From Dehalococcoidales bacterium (GTDB lineage: Bacteria; Chloroflexota; Dehalococcoidia; Dehalococcoidales; Fen-1064), in NCBI GenBank assembly GCA_016929875.1, contig JAFGHZ010000015.1, positions 1 through 11,309 of the forward strand: DNA of 11,309 bases. The letters are read 5' to 3'. The notes below the pieces were generated by a model. That model did not search any database. It was not told the DNA's origin and saw only the letters and a list, made by a program, of their open reading frames with translations. The position numbers and the translations under genes are program-made. Below are positions 1 through 7,026 of the stretch, in pieces; within the stretch, counting starts at the first letter, position 1, and each line of letters opens with the position of its first letter.

Positions 1-360
1 ATCGTGCGTATGACCAATACCTATATCGAACCCGGCGACTGCTCTTTCCAGGACATGATTGCCGACATTAGAGAAGGGGTATACGCTAAAAACTGGTACG
101 GCGGACAGACCAGCATGGAAATGTTTACCTTCTCCGCCGGAGAAACTTATATGATTCGCGACGGCAAAATCGCCGAGATGGTCAGACCGGTGATGCTCAG
201 CGGTAATGTCTTCAATACCCTGATGAACATCGACGCCATCGGCAACGACCTCGATATGAATGAAGGCGGCGGGTGCGGAAAAGGCGGACAATTCCCCCTG
301 CCCGTCAGCAACGGCAGTCCGCACATCAGAATCAGACAATGTCTGGTGGGAGGTAAGTAA
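1..360 (+). CDS. tldD: TldD metalloprotease, C-terminal fragment (5' truncated by window edge)
   Basis: The open frame runs from base 1 (first codon ATC) to a TAA at 358-360, giving the last 119 residues of a protein whose start lies outside the window. The fragment opens with a RMTNTYIEPG segment and ends with a glycine-rich block, GGGCGKGGQ, followed by PVSNGSP; both are typical of the TldD C-terminus. TldD is the metal-bearing partner of the TldD/TldE heterodimeric protease. In E. coli that complex matures microcin B17 and degrades CcdA; its substrate here is unknown. The HExxxH metal site of TldD lies in the missing N-terminal part, so catalytic competence cannot be judged. The next gene starts on the base after this stop, the usual tldD-tldE arrangement. 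Confidence 0.93.
   Translation: MVRMTNTYIEPGDCSFQDMIADIREGVYAKNWYGGQTSMEMFTFSAGETYMIRDGKIAEMVRPVMLSGNVFNTLMNIDAIGNDLDMNEGGGCGKGGQFPLPVSNGSPHIRIRQCLVGGK
349..354 (+). promoter_or_regulatory. Shine-Dalgarno site for tldE
   Basis: GGAGGT lies inside the last codons of tldD and is six bases upstream of the TTG at 361. This near-perfect site decides the TTG start of the downstream gene and suggests translational coupling with tldD. Confidence 0.75.
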
Positions 361-1659
361 TTGGAAAAGCTACTCGCCCTCGCCAGGAAGCAGGCAGAAG
401 AAGCCGAGGTTTTCGTGACTTCGAGCGAAGCGACGCCGGTCCAGTTCGAGTCCAACCGGCTGAAGCATATCCAGAACAAGCAGAGCAAAACGGTCGCTTT
501 GCGTATCATCAAAAACGGCAAAATCGGTTGCGCTACCTCTACGAACATCGAGAATAGAGAGGAACTGGTCGCTAACGCCGTCGCAACCGCCGAGTTCGGG
601 AGCCGGGCGGAATTCCAATTTCCGTCTCTGCAAAAATACCCTGAAGTCGAGATTTTCGACAGCGCCGTGGAAAAAGTCACCATCGAACAGATGAATCGAG
701 TCGGTACGGAAATCATCGCCAGAATTACGGGCCATTCCCCGGAAGTAACCTGCGAAGGCGGTGTTACCAAAGCTACCTATACCTGCAGTATCATCAATTC
801 CAGAGGCGGACAGGCAAGCTACCGACAGAGTGCCTTCGGAATAAGCGTCGAGGGGTCGTTAATCCGGGGGACAGATATGCTTTTCGTCGGAGACTCCGAT
901 ACTTCCTGCCATCCGCTATTAGAAGCAGATAAAATCGCGAAGACCGTTATCCGTCAGCTAGAAATGGCAAAAAGACAGGCGTCCGCAGCGACAAAACCGA
1001 TGCCGGTCATTTTCACACCTGACGGTATCGCCAGCTCGCTAATCATACCGATGATTTCGGCATTCAACGGCAAGACCGTTCTCGAAGGTGCGTCCTCCAT
1101 CGGCGACAAACTGGGGAAGCAGGTCTTCGATAACAAGCTGAACCTGCGCGACGACCCGACGATACCGTATTGTCCGGCGAGCCAGCCCTGTGATGATGAA
1201 GCTGTACCCTGCCATCTCACTCCTCTTATCACCAACGGCACGGTCGATAATTTCCTGTACGATCTGCAGACTGCCGCCAGAGCAAAAACAAAAAGCACCG
1301 GCAACGGACATCGACAGGGAGGCCTGCCGACACCATCAATTCACGCTCTTGTCATAACCCCTGGGTCCGTCGGTTTCGACGATATGGTCAGGGGCATAGA
1401 CGAAGGGTTGATTGTCGAGCAGCTTCTCGGCGCAGGACAGGGCAATATGCTCGGCGGCGATTTCAGCGGTAACGTCCTGCTGGGTTTCAAGATAGAAAAA
1501 GGCGAAATCGTCGGCAGGGTCAAAGACACCATGGTATCGGGAAACATCTACCAATTATTAAAGGACATCTCGGCAATCGGCAACGATGTCAAATGGGTCG
1601 GCGGCTCGCTCAACACGCCTTCCATTCTCTGCACGAATGTCTCGGTAGCCAGTCGATAA
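361..1659 (+). CDS. pmbA: TldE/PmbA family protein, partner of TldD
   Basis: This 432-residue protein has the layout of the PmbA/TldE family (usual length about 430-450). The N-terminal half includes a FESNRLKHIQ stretch. The C-terminal half contains a DDEAVPCH segment (residues about 280-287), an STGNGHR segment (about 315-321), and a closing MVSGNIYQLLKDISAIGNDV stretch that parallels the end of TldD. TldE lacks the metal site and acts as the non-catalytic subunit of the TldD/TldE protease, probably cytoplasmic. The start is TTG, chosen because a strong GGAGGT sits six bases upstream and the TTG directly follows the tldD stop. No in-frame ATG nearby has comparable support. The gene is co-oriented with the PAC2 gene 57 bp downstream. 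I see no broken or missing region. Confidence 0.93.
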   Translation: MEKLLALARKQAEEAEVFVTSSEATPVQFESNRLKHIQNKQSKTVALRIIKNGKIGCATSTNIENREELVANAVATAEFGSRAEFQFPSLQKYPEVEIFDSAVEKVTIEQMNRVGTEIIARITGHSPEVTCEGGVTKATYTCSIINSRGGQASYRQSAFGISVEGSLIRGTDMLFVGDSDTSCHPLLEADKIAKTVIRQLEMAKRQASAATKPMPVIFTPDGIASSLIIPMISAFNGKTVLEGASSIGDKLGKQVFDNKLNLRDDPTIPYCPASQPCDDEAVPCHLTPLITNGTVDNFLYDLQTAARAKTKSTGNGHRQGGLPTPSIHALVITPGSVGFDDMVRGIDEGLIVEQLLGAGQGNMLGGDFSGNVLLGFKIEKGEIVGRVKDTMVSGNIYQLLKDISAIGNDVKWVGGSLNTPSILCTNVSVASR

Positions 1660-1716
1660 AACGAGTCTTCCCCCGAGAGACAAAGTGTATTAGAATTAGT
1701 CTGTAGAGGAATCACT

Positions 1717-2538
1717 ATGAAAAAGCTGGTTAAACTCATTGCCAAGCCGAAACTCAATTCACCGGTAATGCTGGCGGCATGGCCCGGCGTCGGCAATGTA
1801 TCGATAGTGATTGCCAACTATCTACTCAACAAATTAGATTTCAAGGACCTGGCGGAAATCGATGCCGGTTATTTTTTCGACCCCATCGGTGTTCTTGCCA
1901 GGGAATATATCGTCGAAGCCCCACAATTTCCGCAGAGTCGGTTCTACTACTGGAAAAACAAAAAAGGGCAAAACGACCTGATTCTTTTCATCGGCGACGA
2001 CCAGCCGGATTCTAAGATTTATGACTTCGCGGGCTGCGTCCTCGACCTGGCAGACGCCTTCGGAGTAGAACGGGTTTACACCTGTGCCGCCGCAATGACC
2101 AATATTCACTTCACGGAACAGCCGAAGGTCTGGGCGGTCGGGACAAACAAACATCTGGTGGAAGAACTGAAAAAGCACGAACTCCTGCAAAAAGGCAATA
2201 TCCAGATTGCCGGTCTTAACGGACTGCTGCTCGGTCTGGCAAAGGAAAGGGATTTCGATGGCGTCTGCTTAATGGCAGAAGTGCCGGCACAGACCTCGCG
2301 AATGGAGAACCCGATAGCGGCACTGACAATCCTCAGGGTTTTTGCCCGCCTGTTAAGCATCGAAATCGACTATAGTGAACTGGAAGGGAACGCCAAGGAA
2401 ACTCTAGAGCAGATAAAGCAGGCGACTGCCATCGCTATGGGCGAATATATCGAACACTTCACACAGCCTATCTGGGAACAGGGCAACGGAGAAGAAGAGG
2501 AAGGCGAAGACGAAGGTAATATCGGCGAACAGAACTGA
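1717..2538 (+). CDS. PAC2 family protein
   Basis: The 273-residue product resembles the PAC2 (proteasome assembly chaperone 2) family, which in bacteria is often annotated as an ATP-grasp superfamily or 'PAC2 family' protein of unknown function. Visible hallmarks are the N-terminal AAWPGVGNVS segment (residues 20-29), an LILFIGDDQP strand-turn (88-97), an AGLNGLLLGLA segment (165-175) and a CLMAEVP stretch (184-190) leading into the C-terminal helical region. Residues 259-266 form an acidic cluster (EEEEGEDE) in a probably disordered tail. There is no signal peptide or membrane segment, so it should be cytoplasmic. The ATG start has an AGAGGA six bases upstream (1705-1710). It follows tldE by 57 bp and precedes the HEAT gene by 16 bp, so it is probably co-transcribed with a peptidase pair. 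The biochemical role is not known. Confidence 0.85.
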   Translation: MKKLVKLIAKPKLNSPVMLAAWPGVGNVSIVIANYLLNKLDFKDLAEIDAGYFFDPIGVLAREYIVEAPQFPQSRFYYWKNKKGQNDLILFIGDDQPDSKIYDFAGCVLDLADAFGVERVYTCAAAMTNIHFTEQPKVWAVGTNKHLVEELKKHELLQKGNIQIAGLNGLLLGLAKERDFDGVCLMAEVPAQTSRMENPIAALTILRVFARLLSIEIDYSELEGNAKETLEQIKQATAIAMGEYIEHFTQPIWEQGNGEEEEGEDEGNIGEQN

Positions 2539-2554
2539 GATGCGGAGTGCTTAA

Positions 2555-3472
2555 TTGTTAATCGACAAAATCATCGAAGAAATTACAGGGCTGGATAGAC
2601 CGATCGTGAACTCGCACCTGGCGGATTTATCGCAGATGACACCCGGCGATTTGAAATACTTCAACACAGCATGGAAAACGATAGACTCGAAACGCCGACA
2701 GGAAATAATTACCCGATTGGTCGAACTAGCCATGGACAACGTGGAACTCAACTTCGACCTCATCTTCAAAAGCTGTATCAACGACCCGGACGACGAGGTA
2801 AAGGCAATGGCAATCGAGGGGCTCTGGGAAAACGAAGACCCGTCTCTGGTTCCGCAATTCATCAGACTGTTGAATACCGAAATCTCCGAGAAAGTACAGG
2901 CGTCTGCCGCAATGGCACTGGGCAGATTCGCGTTGATGGCGGAGCTGGGCTCGATATCGCCGCGCTATGGGGATTCGATAGGAGAAGCATTACTTGCCGC
3001 TATCAACGACACAAATAGAACTATCGAAGTGCGGCGTCGCGCCCTGGAAGCCATCGCAACATTAAGTGCCGAAGAAGTAAACAAGACCATTAAAAATGCC
3101 TACGCAAGCCGGGACGACAGGATGATGGTCGGCGCCATCTATGCAATGGGCAGAAACTGCAATCCGCGCTGGATGCCGATTCTATTGAAAGAACTCGATA
3201 ATCATGATGCCGAGATACGCTACGAGGCGGTCTCAGCCTGCGGTGAAATGGGCACGGAAGAAATCGTAGCTCACCTGATTCCACTGGTTGGAGACCCCGA
3301 TACCGACGTCCGTCTGGCAGCCGTAGAGGCACTGGGTAAAATCGGCGGAAACGAGGCAAAAAAATACCTGCACGAGCACGCGAACGACACCGACGAGGCG
3401 ATCCGGGAAGCAATAGCTCAAGCCCTCGCTGCGATAGCATCGCAGGACGATATGAGCCTTTTTCAATCGTAA
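2555..3472 (+). CDS. HEAT-repeat protein
   Basis: This 305-residue soluble protein is mostly an array of about seven HEAT (PBS-lyase-like) helical repeats, seen at about residues 67-95, 98-126, 142-171, 174-203, 206-236, 237-267 and 268-295. The best conserved units carry the D-x-x-x-E/V-R-x-x-A-x-x-A-L-G pattern, for example DTDVRLAAVEALGKIG in the sixth. The N-terminal 65 residues are helical-looking but do not fit the repeat. Such scaffolds bind proteins; no catalytic domain is visible. The start is TTG with GGAG (2544-2547) seven bases upstream; translation then reads MLIDKIIEEITG. It is 16 bp after the PAC2 gene and 12 bp before the acetyltransferase, in the same apparent operon. Its partner is unknown; the TldD/TldE pair or the PAC2 protein are possibilities from context only. 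Confidence 0.85.
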   Translation: MLIDKIIEEITGLDRPIVNSHLADLSQMTPGDLKYFNTAWKTIDSKRRQEIITRLVELAMDNVELNFDLIFKSCINDPDDEVKAMAIEGLWENEDPSLVPQFIRLLNTEISEKVQASAAMALGRFALMAELGSISPRYGDSIGEALLAAINDTNRTIEVRRRALEAIATLSAEEVNKTIKNAYASRDDRMMVGAIYAMGRNCNPRWMPILLKELDNHDAEIRYEAVSACGEMGTEEIVAHLIPLVGDPDTDVRLAAVEALGKIGGNEAKKYLHEHANDTDEAIREAIAQALAAIASQDDMSLFQS

Positions 3473-3484
3473 CGGGAAATTGCA

Positions 3485-4009
3485 ATGATTGAAGGAACCA
3501 AAGTCAGAATTCGCCCCAAAAAACTCTCCGATGCCGAAAACGACTATAAGTGGCAGACGGATGCTGAACTATCGGCGCTGGATGCCATGCCCTCTTTCAG
3601 GTTCTCCTTCGCAGAGTTCCTCAGGGAATATTCCGCCCTGCTCGGCTATCCTGACTCCGACCGCGTTGCCTTTGCCGTGGAAACACCGGACGGCAGGCAC
3701 ATCGGAAACTGCGTTTACTACAACATCAACGATGACAAAGCCGAGACGGAAATCGGTATTATGATTGGAGAAAAAGATTACTGGGATAAAGGATACGGCA
3801 CCGACACCATTAAGACATTAATCGACTACATATTTCAGAACTTCGAGTTCAACCGCATCCATCTCAAAACCCTCGACACGAATGCGCGTGCCCGGAAGTG
3901 CTTCCAGAAATGCGGATTGATACCGTGCGGATATCTGGAACATAACGGCTACAAATTTCTGCTAATGGAAATAACACGCTCCCGATGGCAGGAACTACAG
4001 AAAACCTAG
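3485..4009 (+). CDS. GNAT family N-acetyltransferase (RimJ/RimL-like)
   Basis: The 174-residue protein has the single-domain GNAT layout. The opening MIEGTKVRIRPKKLSDAEND is typical of RimJ/RimL-type members. The acetyl-CoA pyrophosphate-binding segment is at residues 95-107 (core DKGYGT). A motif-B region, N133 to G144, contains NARARKCFQKCG, matching the common N-x-R-A-x-x-x-F-x-K-x-G-F pattern. It probably transfers acetyl from acetyl-CoA to an amine of a protein or small molecule in the cytoplasm; the substrate cannot be told. The ATG start has only a weak upstream GGGAAA (3474-3479). The stop TAG (4007-4009) overlaps the purF stop on the other strand. Confidence 0.88.
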   Translation: MIEGTKVRIRPKKLSDAENDYKWQTDAELSALDAMPSFRFSFAEFLREYSALLGYPDSDRVAFAVETPDGRHIGNCVYYNINDDKAETEIGIMIGEKDYWDKGYGTDTIKTLIDYIFQNFEFNRIHLKTLDTNARARKCFQKCGLIPCGYLEHNGYKFLLMEITRSRWQELQKT

Positions 4010-5412
4010 GAGCGTTCGGTAAAGGCATTTTCCAATGCCAACTTGTCCATCTCAAGCTGCACCGGCACCGGATAATCGCCCGTGAAGCAGGCGGTACAGA
4101 AAGTATCCCGGGGCAACTTCACCGACTGCATCAGTCCATCGAGGCTCATATACCCCAGGGAATCGGCTCCGATAAACTTCCTGATTTCCTCGACGGATTT
4201 ATGGGCCGCAATCAGCTCCCGTCTGGTAGCCATATCGACGCCGAAGAAACAGGGGTAACGTATCGGCGGGGCACAAATCCGCATATGGACCTCTTTTACC
4301 CCTGCCCGTCTCAGTAAATTGACGACCTTGGGAGTAGTCGTTCCGCGGACAATGCTGTCATCGACGACAACCATCCGTTGTCCTTTGAGCAATTGAGGCA
4401 GAGGATTGAACTTTAACTTGACGCCGAGGTCCCTGATGCGCTGGTCGGGGGCAATGAAAGTGCGCCCCACATAACGGTTCTTGAGCAGCCCCTCGGAAAA
4501 AGGCTTCCCTGACTGCTGGGCATAACCGAGCCCGGCGGCAGTCGCCGAGTCGGGCACCCCCATCACCACATCCACATCCACCGGATGTTCGATCGCCAGT
4601 CTGGCACCCATCGCCTGTCGCGTCGGATAAATCAATTGTCCGTTGATAATACTGTCCGGACGGGCAAAATAGATGAATTCAAAAATGCACAACGCACGCC
4701 GTCGAATCGGCTCACGAAAGCTTTCCGTCCCGTTCTGGTCGATACGAATAATCTCTCCCGGCTCGACTTCCCTGATGAGAGTAGCGCCGATGTGGTCGAG
4801 GGCACAGCTTTCCGAGGCAGCTACCCAACCGCCGTTCAGCGAGCCGAAGCATAAGGGACGCACCCCCCATGGGTCGCGTATCGCATATAAAGCATCCTTC
4901 GTGAGCAATGTCAGCGAATACGCCCCCTGAAGACGGCGCATCGCATATTTAATACGTCCGACCCAATCGCCGGCGGGAGCGGAAAGAATGAGGGCCCCGA
5001 TTACTTCGGTGTCCGAAGAGGTATGGAAGGTAAAGCCTCGGTCGCAGAGTTCTTTATACAAATGTGAGGCATTGACGATATTGCCGTTGTGGGCAATCGC
5101 CAATGTATCGTCGCCGCTCCCCAGCACTATCGGCTGGATATTGATACTGCGGCTGGAACCTGTTGTGGAATAGCGATTATGGCCGATGGCGATGTGCCCC
5201 GTCAGATGGCTCAGTGCGCCTTCATCGAAAACCTGCGAGACCAGCCCCATATCGCCGTAAAGTTGGATTCTCTTGCCGTCGGCAGTAGCTATGCCGGCGC
5301 TTTCCTGTCCGCGGTGCTGTAACGCGAAGAGTGCAAAAAAGGTAAGCCGAGCTACATCCTCACCAGGACAATAAATACCAAAAACGCCGCATTTTTCGTG
5401 TAGATTCAACAC
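4006..5412 (-). CDS. purF: Amidophosphoribosyltransferase (PurF)
   Basis: This 468-residue enzyme makes phosphoribosylamine from PRPP and glutamine, the first committed step of purine synthesis. The N-terminal class II glutamine amidotransferase domain begins at Cys8 (EKCGVFGI) after a seven-residue propeptide; further motifs are GHNRYST (77-83) and AHNGN (107-111). The C-terminal phosphoribosyltransferase domain has the PRPP loop VVVDDSIVRGTT (348-359). Four cysteines at 242, 388, 439 and 442 fall where B. subtilis-type PurF binds its [4Fe-4S] cluster, so this is the propeptide-containing, oxygen-sensitive Fe-S form. The start is read as GTG at 5412; an in-frame TTG follows immediately (5409), and an AGGAAG just upstream could serve either. 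A strong promoter lies upstream. No other pur gene is adjacent except purO about 3 kb away. Confidence 0.97.
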   Translation of the reverse strand: MLNLHEKCGVFGIYCPGEDVARLTFFALFALQHRGQESAGIATADGKRIQLYGDMGLVSQVFDEGALSHLTGHIAIGHNRYSTTGSSRSINIQPIVLGSGDDTLAIAHNGNIVNASHLYKELCDRGFTFHTSSDTEVIGALILSAPAGDWVGRIKYAMRRLQGAYSLTLLTKDALYAIRDPWGVRPLCFGSLNGGWVAASESCALDHIGATLIREVEPGEIIRIDQNGTESFREPIRRRALCIFEFIYFARPDSIINGQLIYPTRQAMGARLAIEHPVDVDVVMGVPDSATAAGLGYAQQSGKPFSEGLLKNRYVGRTFIAPDQRIRDLGVKLKFNPLPQLLKGQRMVVVDDSIVRGTTTPKVVNLLRRAGVKEVHMRICAPPIRYPCFFGVDMATRRELIAAHKSVEEIRKFIGADSLGYMSLDGLMQSVKLPRDTFCTACFTGDYPVPVQLEMDKLALENAFTERS

Positions 5413-5441
5413 TTCTTCCTCGGCTTTCTCTCAGCCTCTTA

Positions 5442-5471
5442 ATTATAATCCCCTATGAGTATGAAGGTCAA
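5442..5471 (-). promoter_or_regulatory. Sigma-70-type promoter of purF
   Basis: On the minus strand TTGACC (5466-5471) and a perfect TATAAT (5442-5447) are separated by 18 bases. The expected start of transcription is near 5435, leaving a leader of about 23 bases that contains an AGGAAG ribosome site. This is the best consensus promoter in the window. Confidence 0.7.
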
Positions 5472-5514
5472 ACACTCGTGCCGAATGTTCGTAGAGGTGA
5501 TATCACCCTCCCTT

Positions 5515-5599
5515 CCATTGCGAGCGAAGCGAAGCAATCTCTGGCCAAGTATCAGCTTGTGTGAGATTGCCACGCCCGCCTACGGCGGACTCGCAATGG
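5515..5599. repeat. 85-bp palindromic intergenic repeat
   Basis: The ends are perfect 10-bp inverted repeats: CCATTGCGAG (5515-5524) and CTCGCAATGG (5590-5599). A nested inverted pair, GCAATCTC (5534-5541) and GAGATTGC (5563-5570), and a small GC hairpin, CCGCC-TAC-GGCGG (5576-5588), complete a cruciform-like fold. The CATTGCGAGCGAAGCGAAGC type of sequence is one I recall as a dispersed repeat in many unrelated bacterial genomes; that is memory, not a search. No transposase is present. The repeat sits between the divergent promoters of purF and the lipoprotein gene. It could be a MITE- or REP-like element, or act as a structured boundary in RNA. Confidence 0.8.
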
Positions 5600-5629
5600 T
5601 TAATGTTTATGACAGCCGCATCTTGCCTA

Positions 5630-5658
5630 TTGACGTTAGTCAAGTTCAGTGGTACATT
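5630..5658 (+). promoter_or_regulatory. Promoter of the lipoprotein-TPR cassette
   Basis: TTGACG (5630-5635) and TACATT (5653-5658) are 17 bases apart, and a TGG precedes the -10 box, giving an extended -10. Transcription would start near 5665, about 25 bases before the GTG at 5690, with a GAAGGA ribosome site (5675-5680) in between. This fits the shorter lipoprotein start. Confidence 0.55.
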
Positions 5659-5689
5659 AGAGTCAAATTTACACGAAGGACTTAGTTCA

Positions 5690-6289
5690 GTGAAGAAACT
5701 TATTATATTTTCATTCTTTTCCGTGGTCATATTAATTTTTTGCTTTACGTTTTTGGGGTGCAAAGATATGAATTCTTATAATACATACGAAATGAATGAG
5801 GGGACAATCCATTTTTCTCTTGAGTACAGAAATTATTATAAAGTTGAAGTAGTTCACCCTGGTAACGATACAGGTAATGCAACAAAAGACATCATGTATT
5901 TATATCTAATAAGCCCAAAGATAAAACAGACCAATGACTATACGCGAATAAAAATAATTGTAGGAAAACCTGATGACCTCACACCGGACGCAAAAAGCGC
6001 AATTGAAAGGGCGGAAAGAAATGCGGCATCATGGGCTGATTACAAGCTTCTGGATAAATACGAGTTAACAATCGATGGTGTCCACGCATACCGAATTGAT
6101 TATCAAAACAGGAATATAATTCCGGCTATTGCCGGAGTATCCGGACCACGCATCGAAGTAATTCGAGAAGTAGACTTTGATGCTAATGGATTTTCTTGGA
6201 TGATACAGATGTCCTCTGATTCTTCGACAGCGGAGGCAGATAAAGCCGACTTTGAACACATTCTCCAGACCTTCAAAATCCTTGATTAG
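5690..6289 (+). CDS. Predicted lipoprotein, possibly PsbP/Mog1-like fold
   Basis: From the GTG at 5690 the product is 199 residues. A basic MKK start is followed by a hydrophobic stretch (residues 4-22) and FLGC, with Cys24 as the likely lipidation site; Phe at -3 is slightly off the lipobox consensus. The mature part starts an Ile-His-Phe-Ser-Leu-Glu-Tyr strand and ends FEHILQTFKILD. This sandwich-like pattern with a terminal 'F-x-x-I-x-x-T-F-K' reminds me of PsbP-like lipoproteins, but the match is weak. The frame stays open upstream to 5561, but that extension runs through the palindromic repeat. The GTG at 5690 has a ribosome site nine bases away and a promoter just before it. The gene is AT-rich (about 35% GC in a sampled line). 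A TPR protein gene follows after 54 bp. The function is unknown; it is likely membrane-anchored on the outer face. Confidence 0.75.
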   Translation: MKKLIIFSFFSVVILIFCFTFLGCKDMNSYNTYEMNEGTIHFSLEYRNYYKVEVVHPGNDTGNATKDIMYLYLISPKIKQTNDYTRIKIIVGKPDDLTPDAKSAIERAERNAASWADYKLLDKYELTIDGVHAYRIDYQNRNIIPAIAGVSGPRIEVIREVDFDANGFSWMIQMSSDSSTAEADKADFEHILQTFKILD

Positions 6290-6343
6290 CACCTTAGACA
6301 GCAAAGATAGTTCATAGATTAGTAGACCGGGAGATACGAATAT

Positions 6344-7003
6344 ATGGAAACAATTTTTAAAAAAACAACTGTTGAGCTTCTTCTACACGCAAACGATTTG
6401 AGAGATGAAAAATTTAGCAGGCAAGATACTAGGAATAACTTTGTATCAGCAATAAAGATTTACAACAAAGTATCAGAAGAAGTTGGGGAAACTTCTTATT
6501 TGCTAGCGGCAATCGCAACTTGCCAATTCAGATTGGCAACTCTTGAAGGAAATTGGGATAGATACCTCGAAGCGATTTCTTCTATAAAAAGAGCAATTGC
6601 ATTGTCTCCAAATAATGGACACTTATACGCGGTCTTAGCCGATTATTATGAATTTGGGACTAACGATTACGAAAAGGCTGCTAACGCATGCCGAAAAGCT
6701 ATAGAACTTTGTCCATATGATGCTTGGGTTCTGAATAAAGCTGCTAATCTTTCCATGTATCCGGATAATGTTGTCACCTTGGAAGAAACAATTTCGTGGC
6801 TGGAACGTCTGATAGTCTTGGAGCCGGTAGAAGCCGGACATCACGCATTTCTAGCTTCACAATATTATGAAGCTGGTCGTTTTCAAGATGCCAGGAAAGA
6901 AGCTGCGATTTCTTTACTGTGTCCGAGATCTTTAGAAAGTGGCTGGATCAGCAAAGTGAAAGCCATTTTACAAACTGATAGCGAAAATCAGAAGCAAAAA
7001 TAG
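6344..7003 (+). CDS. Tetratricopeptide-repeat protein
   Basis: This 219-residue protein shows about four TPR-like helix pairs, at residues about 51-86, 92-125, 126-161 and 165-195. The signature spacing is clearest in the AVLADYYEFGTNDYEKAANA segment, which leads into CRKAIELCP. There is no signal peptide or membrane helix, so it is probably cytoplasmic and a protein-binding scaffold. The ATG has GGGAG (6329-6333) ten bases upstream. It shares the low GC content of the preceding lipoprotein gene (about 35% in a sampled line) and probably its transcript, with a 54-bp gap. The pairing of a lipoprotein with a TPR protein on opposite sides of the membrane gives no direct functional clue. It is convergent with the hydrogenase protease-like gene. 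Confidence 0.78.
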   Translation: METIFKKTTVELLLHANDLRDEKFSRQDTRNNFVSAIKIYNKVSEEVGETSYLLAAIATCQFRLATLEGNWDRYLEAISSIKRAIALSPNNGHLYAVLADYYEFGTNDYEKAANACRKAIELCPYDAWVLNKAANLSMYPDNVVTLEETISWLERLIVLEPVEAGHHAFLASQYYEAGRFQDARKEAAISLLCPRSLESGWISKVKAILQTDSENQKQK

Positions 7004-7007
7004 TTTG

Positions 7008-7025
7008 ATTGATTCTCTAATCAAT
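7008..7025. terminator. Weak AT-rich hairpin between convergent genes
   Basis: ATTGATT (7008-7014) and AATCAAT (7019-7025) form a perfect 7-bp stem with a CTCT loop in the 23-bp gap between the TPR gene and the convergent protease-like gene. The stem has only one G-C pair and no clean T run follows on either strand, so terminator activity is doubtful. Confidence 0.25.
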
Positions 7026-7026
7026 T

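Noticed and set aside
147..770. Minus-strand open frame across tldD and tldE
   Set aside because: Antisense to two conserved genes, low-complexity composition and no recognisable domain.
1665..1681. Short hairpin after tldE as a terminator
   Set aside because: About five pairs with a wobble and no T run; more likely chance.
1668..1696. TTCCCC and TAGAAT as an internal promoter for the PAC2 gene
   Set aside because: The -10 is acceptable but the -35 is poor and the genes are closely spaced and co-oriented, so operon read-through is simpler.
3985..4317. Plus-strand open frame opposite the purF 3' end
   Set aside because: It lies antisense to the well-conserved C-terminal part of PurF and has no family resemblance.
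5515..5599. Palindromic unit as a CRISPR repeat
   Set aside because: A single unit with nested inverted repeats and no regularly spaced copies or spacers.
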